Of a stretch of 64,000 nucleotides of DNA, positions 11,401 through 22,767 are shown piece after piece (the stretch's first letter is position 1; every line of letters begins with the position of its first letter). The DNA is taken from positions 124,001 to 188,000 of the forward strand of contig JALIZF010001484.1 of the NCBI GenBank assembly GCA_029948255.1, in the 5' to 3' direction. The notes under the pieces were generated by a model that worked only from the letters and a program-made list of their open reading frames with translations, made no database searches and was not told the origin of the DNA. The position numbers and the translations under genes are program-made. Source of the stretch: Telmatactis stephensoni (taxonomy: Eukaryota > Cnidaria > Anthozoa > Actiniaria > Isophelliidae).

Positions 11401-14400
11401 CCAAACTGTGCTGCAAAGCCATCAAAAGTCATGTGTGGAAGACATCTATGTGGTGCAAGGATTGGAAAAGCCATTGCTGGGAAGAAATGCCTGCCATCAA
11501 CTTGAAATGATTTCTAGATCTAACATTGATCTGGTTGAGACAAAGCTCACGAGTTATCAAGAACAGTTTCCTACGCTCTTTGGAGGACTGGGCTGCATCG
11601 AGGGTGAATACGAGATAGAAGTGGATGAAACAGTTGAGCCCTTTAACCTAACAACACCAAGACGTATTCCTTTGCCACTGTTACCTAGAGTAAAGGAGGA
11701 AATCGAGCGAATGGAGAGTTTAGGAGTGATAGAGCACGTTGATCGGCCTACCAAGTGGTGCTCACCAATAGTTGTAGTACCAAAGAAGAATGGCACAGTC
11801 AGAATCTGTGGTGATTTTGTGAGGTTAAACAGAGCTGTTAAGCGAGAGGTATACCCAATGCCTACCACCGAAGAAACACTGGCAAGGCTGGCAGGTGCAA
11901 AGATTGTTTCCAAGTTAGATGCCAATAGCGGATTTTGGCAAAGAAAGCTAAGTGAAAGTTCTAAGTTACTAACCACGTTTATAACACCCTGGGGAAGATA
12001 TTGTTTCAAGAGGTTGCCTTTTGGCATCTCTTCAGCACCAGAACACTTCCAGAAAGTCATGAGTAGAATTCTGGAGGGACTGCCTGGACAAGTATGTCAG
12101 GTTGATGATATTTTAGTCTTTGGAGAGACACAAGAGCAGCATGACAAAAGATTAGTAGATGTCTTAGAGAGACCTAAGCAAGCTAAGGTGACCCTGAATG
12201 CAGAAAAGTGCAGATTTTCTCAAGACAAAGTAGAGTTCCTTGGTCACGTGGTGGGTAAAGATGGTGTTCAAGTGGATCCTGGTAAGGTAGACGCTGTGGC
12301 TAAAATGAGTGAGCCAACTGACATTGGACAGCTGAGGAGATTTCTGGGCATGGTCAATCAGGTGGGAAAATACATTGAAAACCTTGCTGATTTGACAAAG
12401 CCTTTAAGAGATCTTTTAAGCAAGAACAGTGCATGGCTGTGGGGTGTGGCCCAGCAGCAAGCATTTGAGGAGATCAAGAAGGTGCTAATCAAAGCTCCAA
12501 CACTGGCAATCTATGATGTATCCAAGGACACAAAGGTCTCATCAGACGCATCATCATTTGGTCTGGGTGCCGTACTGACGCAAGCTGACACAGATGGAAA
12601 CTGGAAACCAGTGTCTTACATCTCTAGAGCTATGACGGAGACAGAACAGCGTTATGCGCAGGTGGAGAAGGAAGCTCTTGCGGTCACATGGGCCTGTGAG
12701 AGGTTTTCAGACTACCTAATTGGTAAAACCTTTCAAATTGAAACTGATCATAAACCACTTGTATCTCTTCTAGGATCAAAGAATTTACATGAGATGCCAC
12801 CCAGGATCCAGAGACTGCGCATGAGATTGCTGAGATTTAACTATACAATATCGCATGTTCCAGGTAAAACACTGGTTGTAGCTGATACGTTGTCTCGTGT
12901 ACCTGTTAACCAGACCAAGTCAGAACATGATGGGCTGCAAGATGATGAAATCGATCTGTATGTGGACAGTGTTCTGAGTGAGATTCCAGCAAGTGATAAG
13001 AGGCTGGATGAGATACGAGAACGTCAGCGAGAGGATGAAGTGTGCAGACAAATAACCTCCTACTGTAAAGAGGGTTGGCCTGAAAAGGGGTCGTGCCTGG
13101 GACCACTGAAAGCCTACTGGGTGGAAAGAAGTGAAATTACTCTAGTCAAGGGTATACTGATGAAGGACTGTCGAATCATTATACCACCAGTTATGCGGCT
13201 GGAAATTCTTGACAGACTCCACGAAGGCCATCAAGGCATCAGTAAGTGTCGTGCCCGAGCAAAAGCATCGGTATGGTGGCCAGGCTTGAGTAAGCAGATT
13301 GAAGACATGGTTCATGGCTGTAGAAAGTGTGTAGAACATAGCAATAACGTTGTAGAACCCCTCATTCCATCGGTGACCCCAGAAAGGCCATGGCAGATCA
13401 TCGGAACGGATTTGTTTCAGCTGAAAGGCTGTACATATGTGTTAGTGGTGGACTACTTCAGTCGTTACATCGAGGTAGCATCCCTTCAATCATCACAGAC
13501 GTCGCAAGAGACAATCACAGCGCTCAAATCAATCTTTGCTCGACATGGTGTGCCACAGACAGTGAGGTCAGACAATGGCCCACAGTATAGCTCAGCTGAG
13601 TTTCTTCAGTTTGCTAAAGAGTGGGGATTTGAGAGTATCACCAGTAGCCCAAGATACCCTCAAGCAAATGGTGCTGCGGAAAGAGCAGTGCAAACTGTCA
13701 AAAGCCTTCTGAAAAAGGAAGAAGATCCAGCAAAAGCACTACTATCTTACCGCTCAACGAAGTTAGAGAATGGATACAGTCCAGCTGAGCTTCTGTTTGG
13801 CAGGAGGATTCGGTCAAGGATCCCAGTTGGAGAATCAGAGCTTAGACCCAGATGGCCTGACCTGGTCAAGTTTAGAGAAACAGAGGAGCTTAAGAAACAA
13901 TCCCAAAAGAAGTGTTTTGATGCTCATCACCAAGCCAGAGAACTGGACGAGATACCACCAGGAACTTCAGTGTGGGTCCGTGATTTGAGAACACCAGCAA
14001 CAGTCACCAAGACAGTAGAGACACCCCGGTCCTACCTGGTTAGTACACCCAAGGGAACTGTCAGAAGGAACAGGAAGTTTCTGTCTACTTACTCTCCACA
14101 TCCACCAGAGACCCATGAGAGAGGCACAGCTGTCATCACAGATACTACAGATACTTCGCCCACCCCTCAAGTGGAATCACCTCAAGTAACCACCAGGTCG
14201 GGGCGCATTATTCACCCTCCCCAGCGGTTGGACATGTAAAACAAACAACTGGTTGCATTGAAGAACTATGAACTTTATTATAGTTTATTGAAGAACATTG
14301 AACTTTCTTATAGTTTGTTTGAACTCATTTACAGACATTGTAGGTCACGCCTTTCCTCCACAGAGGAAGATGTTGTATTATGTAAATTAGTTAGGTCACG

Positions 14401-17400
14401 TGATTTCCAGTAAAAGCACTTGGCGCGTGGTCACAAATCTAAGTGGTCTTTATTTCAAAGCTCCCGTGAATTCCTATACAAATATCACTTAACAACAGCA
14501 AGCGTAAGATTTTATGTCATGTGTGGCATGTACTCAAACCATTCGATCATTAGTGGTCGCATGATATACTAACTGATTTACTGTATGATATTGTATTGAA
14601 CGGTACTTCTTACCGTCAGTATCATTTCTTTGTTGACAGTTACCAGGCCACCAATCGTCAAACCCGTGTAATTACTGTTTAGGTTTGATAGCAATAACAT
14701 GAGCTGATGATAAAAATAATGAATTTCCTTTAATCTGTAAGCCTCTTAAAAGCAGTATGTTGAAAAGACGTAAGTTATAGTTAGTTGAAAAATCACAAGC
14801 CTAAACTGAATAGTGATTTTTGAAACATTTTTGACGGAGTGTTTCTTCCATCATTTCATCTTCACAATTGCTCTATTTCACCGTCAGAGTCATGGAAAAC
14901 CATCTTCTATTTCTTTTATGATATAGCAAGAGGTATTGTAAGAACAACCAAATTGTATCATTTTCTGATCAAAACTAAATATTTTCAAAACAGGAGCAAC
15001 CAATCACATTTACCGTACTATTTTTCGTTTGCAACCACGTGGTATACTGATGTTTTGAAATTTTAAAATGATATTACTTTTGCCAAATGAATTAAGATGC
15101 TTATGGGCTTGTAGAGCAATTAAAGCAACACGTCTGGGACAATTTTTGGTGCACAAGAGCAATTCTTTACCGAGTTATTGGCAAATGAAGTTTCTCAAAT
15201 TATAGTGTAAATGTGTGGCGGCGCCATGTTGGAGGACATATCGTTGTCCTCCAACATGGCTGCCAAAATTTCAGAACTGACATAAATTCAAGCATAAATT
15301 TGATAAATATCGCTTAATTTAGCTGTGAATAGCATTTCTAAGTATATATGAAACCAAACTAATTTAATTTGAAACAATCATATTGGATTTCCACGCCATA
15401 TTAGACGCGTGATTCTGCGTTGTGTGACACGGCAACTGGGGCTTCTAGAACTCGACCAAAAATCATCGAGCCATCAATTCAATATCTACAACATATGATA
15501 GAGTAAAAATGATAGGATTCGAAATTAGATTTCAGTTTGAATTTTTGTGATCTGTTACGTAAGATGCAAACGAAGAATTGACAAATCACAGTGACTCAAA
15601 GCGGTGTTTCTGAAAAACAAATCAGTCTGACAACTTACACCGAAACCATTCTAGTCAACAAAAATTATGTTGATACAAGAGTTTTCGGTTTTAATCACAA
15701 AATAACTCGAAAATTGGCATAAAAGCTATATATAACAGATAGTTTTGGAAATGTTTACATGTTTTCTATTAATCAGGCGTTCAACATGGTGAGAGCCGTG
15801 TTTTCGGTCTGGAAAAGCTGAAGTTTGAACTGAGACTGAGAATAACAGAATACGGATTCTAAATGATACGTAAACAAGAAGCTGTTGATTTGAGTTATCT
15901 GTTGGCTGGTCATCGATAACTTGTGTTAAAACATCTCTACATGTACACTGGCGTAGTTGGTTACACGAAGGATAAAAAAAAGTCTCATAACGCTCAGTTT
16001 TGGAAAGCTGCGTCTGTTTTTGTAAGTAAGAAACAACAGTTTGGCAATGAAAACTTACTCTTGAAGATCGAAACTAATCGCGGAAAAAATACATTCCTAT
16101 GTTGTGAATGTTGAGTTTCTTTCAGATTTTCCCTGTAACTTGCGGACGACCTAGTAAATTTAATTCAGATCAGATGCGGATTTAGGGGAGGGGTGCAGGG
16201 GGTCCGCGGCCCTTCCTGAGACGACTTTGAGTCCTTTTTCTTCATATTTTCCCAAAATATCCTCTCGGCAGTTTCCAATTTATATAATGGTGCCCCACTC
16301 CTGAAGACGGTGCAACTCTTCCTGAAGATATGATCCTGGATCCGCCCCTGCAGATTGTGGTCGTTAGCAATTCATGCTCACTCAAGTCATTTTGGAACGA
16401 AGCTTACGCTTTTTGCATATTGCTATTGCCCGACTACAAAGATCAGGTTGTAAATTTAAACAATAATTGGAGTAATGGATAATCTTTTCTTGTTCACTTA
16501 GCTTTTAACTTTGGGTTTACTAAAGTAACATTTGTGGATAAACTTTGTTGTACAAATTATGTACGTCTTTACCGGTGAATTAGAACATCAAAATTTCGGG
16601 TAATGGTTATTTTAACTATTCATGCCACATTATTCTTTAAAATTAACCTATGAAAGCACAAAATCAAAGGACAAGTTTATCGGTCATAATAGAAGATCCT
16701 TTTTAGTGGGTCTTACCTCAACTTCACTCTTGCTGTCCAAGTCACTTACATCAATATCGTAAAGAATTTCTGACAAACGAGAAGCCTAAAAAAACAAGGA
16801 ACATGACCCATTTAGTGCATGACATATTTAGTGCTTGTTGCTTCACGGTAGCCATCGTGGATGCAAAATATTTTTCGTATGAGCGTTCATATTATAGATT
16901 CATCCAATTAAACACCTTTGGTAATAAGCATGTTTCAGTTCTGTTCTGTTCTTACCGAGTTGTTGACACGAGCCCCAGCAATTGAGGTGATGAGAAGTAT
17001 CAGCATATTGACTATATTCCAAAAGATGTAAGCAATACGATTGATGGTTGGCTGGTCTCGTGTAAAAGCATTGATGCACACGTTGAGGTTGATAATCGTT
17101 AACGGTATGGTTACAGCAAATAAGAAGAGACCAAGCGGGGACAGGATATCATCCAGTGCAGATAAAGTATGGCAAAGCTTGACGTACTCTTTACGGAGGC
17201 TGGCTAGGTTGATTTGATTCTTCTCAGACATGGCTTCTGACATCATCTCGTTGAATCTATCTGTTACCACATTACACAAGGACACGTAAAAACAAACTGG
17301 AAAAAGCCAATTTCCAGATAGGAAGAGATGCATTGACGAATAAACGTAGGCAATAATATCTGGGTTCGTTTTGCTCCATACCGAGAAACCAAACAATATT

Positions 17401-18098
17401 TCTCGAATACCATTGCGAACAGAATTATCAGGGTGGTAAAATGCAGATATTATCATTAACGTATTCATCATAACAGCCAACCATGTAATTATCGCTGTAT
17501 TTCTGATAATGTCCTTGGATTTAGATACGTTCTCAGCTTTTACTAATGCAAGAGCTTTAAGAAACTTTTCAAACCGAGTCAATGGCGTTGACTTTGTGCG
17601 ATGGGATGTGATCAACAGACATATGAATTGCTGACCTGCACAAAGTATGAACCAACCGAGAATCACGAAACGAGTAAGAACTGTAGTGAAATCAGTTCCT
17701 TTTACAGTAATTACAATTGAATAGCACACAGCGAGCCAGACAATAGCAGAGACGAAGACGCAAAAACAAAGGCCTAAAAAGTAACAACATCTTCCTGATT
17801 TGGAAGGGCCATTACAAGTATTACAGATCTGTGCTTCAGCGTCAACTGCGCTGTTCCTTCTCAATTCGGGAACAACAGAATTGAAATTTAAATGAACTGT
17901 TTGGAATAAATCTCCATAAAGTAGTCCAAAGCACTTCATGGACAGAACCAGTGGATACAGCGTGGTTCTTTGCTTGTTGGCGTCGAAGAGTTTTTCCTCT
18001 GGTATGATGTCATCGCTGGTAGCATTTGCGTCGACATCAACGTCACTATTTGCTTGATCATCCGTCTTTCCTTTACGCCGTTCTAAGTCTCTTCTCAT
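8448..18098 (-). CDS. GRL gene 1: gustatory-receptor-like seven-transmembrane protein
   Basis: This is a predicted multipass chemoreceptor-type protein of the cnidarian GRL family, related to insect gustatory receptors, which are ligand-gated channels with an intracellular N-terminus. Coding exons are 16956-18098 (381 codons), 16717-16785 (23), 14614-14703 (30) and 8448-8498 (16 plus stop), joined at GT/AG borders all in phase 0, for 450 residues. Hydrophobic segments lie near residues 107-131, 139-164, 200-221, 246-277, 319-342 and 353-376. The seventh is formed by exons 3-4 and ends AYLTILIQFK, the GR C-terminal signature in which the usual TY is AY. The start is the first ATG of exon 1. 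An AG acceptor directly precedes it (TTTCTGCAG), so a 5' untranslated or very short exon probably lies upstream. Intron 3 (about 6.1 kb) contains the antisense LTR retrotransposon at 10075-14494. Ligand and function are unknown. Confidence 0.85.
9528..9727. repeat. Dispersed repeat, copy 1
   Basis: This is about 200 bp sharing blocks with 20634-20841: GGGGAGAGTA..CCATGA..TTGCCGGTGTG, then CACTACACTTCA-like sequence, AATTGGCGAAA(G/T)CTGTTGTGGTG and an AGGGA(A/C) end. The two copies lie in the same orientation about 11.1 kb apart. Family unknown; no target duplication was seen. Confidence 0.6.
10075..10198 (+). repeat. 5' LTR
   Basis: A 124-bp terminal repeat, identical by eye to 14371-14494. 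It starts TGTTGTATTATG and ends TATCACTTAACA. It is unusually short for an LTR, and no obvious AATAAA lies inside it. Confidence 0.95.
10199..10211 (+). other. Primer-binding site, tRNA-Leu type
   Basis: TGGTGTCAGAAAG follows the 5' LTR directly. Its first eleven bases complement the 3' end, including CCA, of animal tRNA-Leu isoacceptors that end in TTCTGACACCA. The tRNA assignment is from family knowledge and was not checked against this genome's tRNAs. Confidence 0.7.
10337..14239 (+). CDS. Gypsy gag-pol polyprotein (1300 codons)
   Basis: A single-frame gag-pol for retrotransposition in the cell that carries it. The frame is open from 10124, but that part lies in the LTR and leader, so I choose the ATG at 10337 (MASSRITPPDPFNF). 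Domains, with residues from that Met: gag core 1-220; two zinc knuckles near 223-255 (CX2CX4HX5C, then CX2CX4HX4C); aspartic protease DSGAD at about 312; reverse transcriptase with LDANSG near 528 and a VDD active site in QVDDILVFG near 588; RNase H starting about 730 (SSDASSFGLG, TDHKPL); integrase zinc finger HX3H..CX2C near 961-990; and catalytic D (GTDLF, about 1023), D (SDNGPQ, about 1077) and E (GAAERAV, about 1113). Order RT-RNaseH-IN places it in Ty3/Gypsy. No envelope gene and no chromodomain were recognised. All catalytic positions appear intact, so the copy may still be competent. Confidence 0.95.
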   Translation: MASSRITPPDPFNFQKPEEWEKWIRRFNRFRMASELYKKSEEIQVNSLLYAMGDSADDVLTTFVFEEDGDNLKFDKVKEKFDKYFNVRRNVIYERAKFNQRKQEIDESAESFITSLYCLAEYCSYGALKEEMIRDRIVVGVRDAKLSEKMQLETELTLEVAVKMVRESESVKRQQAVVRTDQVSSPANVDAIGAAKLKKVRKKQAQKPQTSDAQSQNTANQSCQRCGMPAHFNQMECRARNAVCHKCSRKGHFAKVCKTLPSVGEITTESDSDDESFAGMFLGEIHGENRVNTEQWRSDVNVNGYKVNFKLDSGADVSAISEKIFNQMTYPLTLVKPDRKLYGPCRTQLNCKGKFQTVLQSHQKSCVEDIYVVQGLEKPLLGRNACHQLEMISRSNIDLVETKLTSYQEQFPTLFGGLGCIEGEYEIEVDETVEPFNLTTPRRIPLPLLPRVKEEIERMESLGVIEHVDRPTKWCSPIVVVPKKNGTVRICGDFVRLNRAVKREVYPMPTTEETLARLAGAKIVSKLDANSGFWQRKLSESSKLLTTFITPWGRYCFKRLPFGISSAPEHFQKVMSRILEGLPGQVCQVDDILVFGETQEQHDKRLVDVLERPKQAKVTLNAEKCRFSQDKVEFLGHVVGKDGVQVDPGKVDAVAKMSEPTDIGQLRRFLGMVNQVGKYIENLADLTKPLRDLLSKNSAWLWGVAQQQAFEEIKKVLIKAPTLAIYDVSKDTKVSSDASSFGLGAVLTQADTDGNWKPVSYISRAMTETEQRYAQVEKEALAVTWACERFSDYLIGKTFQIETDHKPLVSLLGSKNLHEMPPRIQRLRMRLLRFNYTISHVPGKTLVVADTLSRVPVNQTKSEHDGLQDDEIDLYVDSVLSEIPASDKRLDEIRERQREDEVCRQITSYCKEGWPEKGSCLGPLKAYWVERSEITLVKGILMKDCRIIIPPVMRLEILDRLHEGHQGISKCRARAKASVWWPGLSKQIEDMVHGCRKCVEHSNNVVEPLIPSVTPERPWQIIGTDLFQLKGCTYVLVVDYFSRYIEVASLQSSQTSQETITALKSIFARHGVPQTVRSDNGPQYSSAEFLQFAKEWGFESITSSPRYPQANGAAERAVQTVKSLLKKEEDPAKALLSYRSTKLENGYSPAELLFGRRIRSRIPVGESELRPRWPDLVKFRETEELKKQSQKKCFDAHHQARELDEIPPGTSVWVRDLRTPATVTKTVETPRSYLVSTPKGTVRRNRKFLSTYSPHPPETHERGTAVITDTTDTSPTPQVESPQVTTRSGRIIHPPQRLDM
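14361..14370 (+). other. Polypurine tract
   Basis: The purine-rich CAGAGGAAGA abuts the 3' LTR start at 14371, the position expected for the plus-strand primer. Confidence 0.7.
14371..14494 (+). repeat. 3' LTR
   Basis: A 124-bp copy of the 5' LTR with no difference seen. It is followed by the second copy of the target duplication ACAGC (14495-14499). Confidence 0.95.
15217..15264. repeat. 48-bp perfect-stem hairpin in GRL gene 1 intron 2
   Basis: The left stem GGCGGCGCCATGTTGGAGGA pairs with the right stem TCCTCCAACATGGCTGCC across a few loop bases. It is probably the remnant of a foldback element; the flanks show no further symmetry. Confidence 0.6.
16171..16350. mobile_element. hAT-like MITE, 180 bp, in GRL gene 1 intron 2
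   Basis: Ends are CAGATGCGGATTTAGG on the left and the inverse of CAGGGGCGGATCCAGG on the right. The CAGGGGCGGATCCAGG end is a common hAT MITE terminus in animals. There is no coding sequence. Flanks share CAGAT, but an 8-bp duplication is not clear. Confidence 0.7.
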
Positions 18099-18628
18099 TC
18101 TGCAGAAATCACAATTATCATTAAAATTCCTTAAAAATATTATACAGACTAAAAGCTAATGTCAATATAAAGCGGATGCATTTTGGCTAATATGTTTAAT
18201 CTACAAAAGGCTGGCCCGGATTTAACCCTTTCAAAATTGGCAGAAATCGTTAGTATGATGTATGTTCAGTAGACAATTTTGATTTTCTTGTTCGCAAGAT
18301 TTTGATCCGAAGACCGATAACAAAAGGCCAATGAAACGTTTGCAGAATGTTTCACATAGTTCGTGAGTTTTTAATTTTTCAAGTACTTCGTGTAATAGTA
18401 AATATGATTATGCATAAATGCACTAATCAAGAAAAGCGACCTCGTTATTCTAGTCCTATGTACTACAAACTACTGCAAAGACACAACCACACTGGGAACG
18501 CGTTAGAAACTCAGGACATTTGTCCTACTTCTATTTTTGTCTTAAACCTCTGGAAAAGGGGTTTTCACAGGAGCTGAGGAAAGGGATGTCTCTATTGCTT
18601 TAAGCTTTGAATTCATGTTCAACGTTGA
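18099..18628. other. Upstream side of GRL gene 1
   Basis: This should hold the upstream intron, 5' exon and promoter of GRL gene 1. The acceptor abutting the start codon (TTTCTGCAG, 18099-18107) is visible on the minus strand. No first exon or core promoter could be identified with confidence. Confidence 0.4.
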
Positions 18629-19235
<607 letters not shown>

Positions 19236-19239
19236 AATA

Positions 19240-19378
19240 GCAAATAAGAAATATTGACACTTTTAAGAGAGAACTCAAAACTTATTTATTTAATTTAGCT
19301 TACGGATCAGTTTGACTTAGCGCTTTAGAATATTTATAATTAGCGCTATATAAATTTCTATTTATTATTATTATAACT
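19240..19378 (+). mobile_element. LINE 3' end fragment
   Basis: A short frame ending at a stop near 19316 reads DTFKRELKTYLFNLAYGSV, which matches the usual C-terminal end of CR1/L2-type LINE reverse transcriptase proteins (LKTxLF). It is followed by about 50 bp of UTR and a TTATTATTA tail. Only this tail is present, so it is a 5'-truncated insertion. The family assignment is tentative. Confidence 0.5.
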
Positions 19379-19379
19379 G

Positions 19380-20633
19380 ACCAATTCACAACGGTTTTAG
19401 CCAAATTCGAACACTTCTACATTTTTTCAGCGTTAGAACATGTGTTGTAAGTGGGATTTTAGCCAAATCATGAATATTTTCGACGCCAAATTCTTGGAAT
19501 GCCTTCTATGGATTTCGGTGCCACTGTGAAGGCTATTGTTCATGTGACGTCACGAAAGGCAACAGCGCGGAACAGCCGTTTGCCTAGAGACCTCTCTTCG
19601 ACCCTCCTAGGTTTTCGTTTTTCAAGAATAATGTAGATGAACATAATGATTTACAAAGTGAAATTTTTCGTGTTCACACCTTGTATTAAGGTTATAGGCT
19701 GTATATATCATCAAAAATGGCGAAAAAAAAAACCAACAAAAATTAAACAATTCTCCACCAAATTTTCGGCTTCGTTGCAGTAAAAGTCTTATTAAGGGCA
19801 ACTAGTGATTTGATCATTGTAAATCGTCATTTTCAAAGACTTTTTTTTTGCCGTCTTGATCATTTTGAAACATTTGGGTTTATTTAAATCTGCGTGGTAT
19901 CGTCGCTTAACGCTTCATTGTAAAAAAAATAACTTCTTTGGGGCAACTGATAGAGGCCATCATGTACACAGGCCCATATTTTTAGAGACTATTTTGCCGA
20001 AATTTTGAACCTTTTTGCTATATGAGTTACATACATACATAGCAAGTTTGTCCACTACCTGGCGATGTCACAAGATAAAACTGACATGGCATCTAGGGTC
20101 GATTACACTGATTCTATCAGTCACTGGTAAAAGCAGAAAAGGGTGCGTCTTCTTTAATAATAATTAAAATATGAATATATGAATATATAAATAGAGGTGT
20201 TTGTTTATACATCGCGTTAACTGAGAAACGAATTACAATTTTTGGTTTACGAAAAAAATGTAATAACTATCTGGCACTGGCTATAACAACAAACCCTAAA
20301 TTACAAGGCGTTTATCTATTAAAAAGGTAATGAAAAATTGAAAAGTTGCATGAAAATCAATATGTTTTGTCAGGCAATCAATCCTTCAAAGGAAAAAAGG
20401 GACTTCAATTTAAGATACACGACTCTTAAGAACACACGATAGTTCAAACGTTTCGCACAAAAAGATTTTTTCTTCAAACGTCCTGTAAAAAGGAACAACA
20501 ATAAAAACACACACACAAAACATAACATAATAAACAAATTTATGCAAAAATAAATGGTTGCAAAGTGTGTATTTTAATATATTTCTTTGCAGGGAGGAAT
20601 ATACCTTCACGTCCTTCTTGGATAAGGACGTTA
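19380..20633. other. No gene recognised
   Basis: AT-rich sequence with no coding exon, TIR pair or RNA gene that I can support. A possible CRE-like TGACGTCA palindrome appears at about 19546, but with no gene to attach it to. Confidence 0.35.
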
Positions 20634-20841
20634 CGTTAAACCATAGGCCCCATCTATCCCAAACTGCTACGCATTCCCTTGTATTGGAGGTACGTTTAAG
20701 CACTAACACCACTATTATATTCGGGGAGAGTAAACCATGACATTGCCGGTGTGCTTGGGGTCTGTCCTACTACACTTCAGGGCCCACAGCAATTGGCGAA
20801 ATCTGTTGTGGTGACCCTATGTGCCCTCATAGGAGGGACTG
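20634..20841. repeat. Dispersed repeat, copy 2
   Basis: Shares ordered blocks with 9528-9727, including GGGGAGAGTAAACCATGACA, TTGCCGGTGTG, AATTGGCGAAATCTGTTGTG and GGTGACCCT. Some reading frames stay open (from about 20558), but identity is greatest at DNA level, so I call it a repeat. Confidence 0.6.
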
Positions 20842-20874
20842 AAGCTAAATAAACTATGACTATTAAGGTGGGAC

Positions 20875-21405
20875 TATGGTCAAAATCTTTCAAAATTTGA
20901 TTGAGTTGAAACTTTACTGAAAGAATCTCAACGAGCCATACAATTTCTACTTAACTTGTTTTCTCAAAATTCCAGTGGGAAGTATTAGATTTTCCTAAAT
21001 CTTTAGAGGTGTCAATGAAGTCACTTCCTCCACCAACGGCTTTGCTCCATACATTTCTTTGTATTTAGATTCCTGAACTATTTTATTATTTTTGACACTA
21101 AAAGGTTATGTGAAGGAGTTTTGTACATTACTTCCACTTAATATTCATCATGTGGCCAGTTTTCATTAACTTAGAACAATTATGTTGAGATATTTCGATT
21201 ACAACTAATGCAAAGAAATGCATAGATTTGAGTGTTTGGTTGACAATATGACGTCCATGACACCTCTAAAGATTCATAAAATGCAGCACTTCTCTTTGTG
21301 ACATCGAGAAAAGAAATTTTAACTAGTGATTATTAGACCTCTGAGAGGTTGTTCGATGAAGTTTCATCTAAATTATATTTCGAACGATTTTGCTCATACT
21401 CGCAC
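20875..21405. mobile_element. Diverged foldback element, about 0.5 kb
   Basis: AATCTTTAGAGGTGTCAATG at about 20998 is the inverse of CATGACACCTCTAAAGATT at about 21258. An outer pair, GTTGAAACTTTACTGAAAGA (20903) against TCGATGAAGTTTCATC (21352), extends the arms. The centre has no coding sequence. Ends are approximate. Confidence 0.6.
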
Positions 21406-22189
21406 TTTAAATGATTTGAATGACTGGCAGCGTTAAAACTACATGGGGAGTCTTCAGGAACAGGGCACGAAAAATTACATGATTGTGGTAAAGTGTTCAC
21501 TCATGATCAGGACAATACTAGCAATAAAATGATTTGATTACTTCTAATTTTGCTGCAAAAATGTTTTTTGTGTGTGTGTTTTCCTTCTCTACGACTAACT
21601 AAAAGATCTCCAAAAATGGTTTGAGTACTTTGTATTAACGTCAATGAAAATTCTAAATAAAATTTAATGATTACATAAACAGATGTCAGTCAGCTTGATT
21701 TGATGGTTCGGCATGTGAATAACAAACGCAGGCTTTGGTTGAAAGCTGTGCCTCACTCGAAATTGGATCCTATCAAAGAACGCCGAATGATTATCTTTTG
21801 GTTTTAAAGGAAACTATTAGTGGTGAACTAATTTGTGTACCCACACTAAGTTGTAAACAAACCTACCATTGGGCCTAAAAAGTACAAAGTCCATAGAAGA
21901 GAAAAGGATTTCAAGACTGTTATTCACTTAAATACAAATAAATTTAGTTTTATTTCGTTTTGAATGCTGGTTGGTTGAATTTGTTCGCTGCTTTGTTCAC
22001 TTCGCTGCTTTGCCCACTCCTTTGTTTTCTGATATTCCTCAACTCGTACATAAAACCGTATGCGCGCATTAATTTTCCATGGTGTAACTCTATTTATCAT
22101 ATGATTATTTATAAAATACCTTTATCATATAATTATTTATAAAATACTTGTATTTCTTAATTTCGAAAACTTGTTCTTTTCACTAGTGA

Positions 22190-22400
22190 AAATAACATGT
22201 TCTTTTCACTAGTGAAAAGATCGTTGCCATGAGCGCATTTACTCTAAATTTAAAGATAGTTTGTTGTCTCTTGATTTGATAATTATATGATAAATAGAAT
22301 ATTATATGTTCGCTTGGAGATACGGTTTTATCTTCTCTTGTTGAAAAGATCTCTTCAACAATCTTTTCAACACTCGAAGATAAAATCCGTATCTCCGCGC
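22190..22400. repeat. Cluster of palindromes / foldback
   Basis: CTTTTCACTAGTGAAAA palindromes occur at about 22175 and 22202. GGAGATACGGTTTTATCTTC (about 22315) is inverted at GAAGATAAAATCCGTATCTC (about 22376). It looks like one or two short foldback elements; limits are uncertain. Confidence 0.5.
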
Positions 22401-22510
22401 GCCCATGCAATATCCTCTATATATGTTTAACAAACTATAAATTTAATATAGTTTCAACTATATTTTTTTAGAATTACGATATTAGACCGAATCAGGTTCG
22501 GACTTACAAT

Positions 22511-22767
22511 TAAAAGAAGAAGAACAAGAAGGAGAAAAAAGAAAAAAAGAAAAAACAGAACAAGAACAAGAACAAGAACAAAAACAAGAACAAGAACAAG
22601 AACAAGAACAAGAACAAGAACAAGAACAAGAACAAGAACAAGAACAAGAACAAGAACAAGAACAAGAACAAGAACAAGAACAAGAACAAGAACAAGAACA
22701 AGAACAAGAACAAGAACAAGAACAAGAACAAGAACAAGAACAAGAACAAGAACAAGAAGAAAAATAA
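22511..22767. repeat. (CAAGAA)n microsatellite
   Basis: About 200 bp of nearly pure CAAGAA hexamer preceded by a purine-rich GAAGAA/GAAAAA tract. Frames across it are repeat artefacts. Confidence 0.95.

Larger units (their letters stand above)
10075..14494 (+). mobile_element. Complete Ty3/Gypsy LTR retrotransposon in GRL gene 1 intron 3
   Basis: The element is 4420 bp, bounded by two 124-bp LTRs (10075-10198 and 14371-14494) that I read as identical; both begin TG and end CA. The flanking 5-bp target duplication is ACAGC (10070-10074 and 14495-14499). A primer-binding site follows the 5' LTR and a purine-rich tract (CAGAGGAAGA, 14361-14370) precedes the 3' LTR. One uninterrupted gag-pol frame fills the interior. 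Identical LTRs, an intact frame and a clean target duplication all indicate recent insertion. It is antisense to the host gene. Confidence 0.95.

Noticed and set aside
22510..22755. Open frame of alternating LF residues
   Set aside because: It is the (CAAGAA)n microsatellite read on the minus strand.
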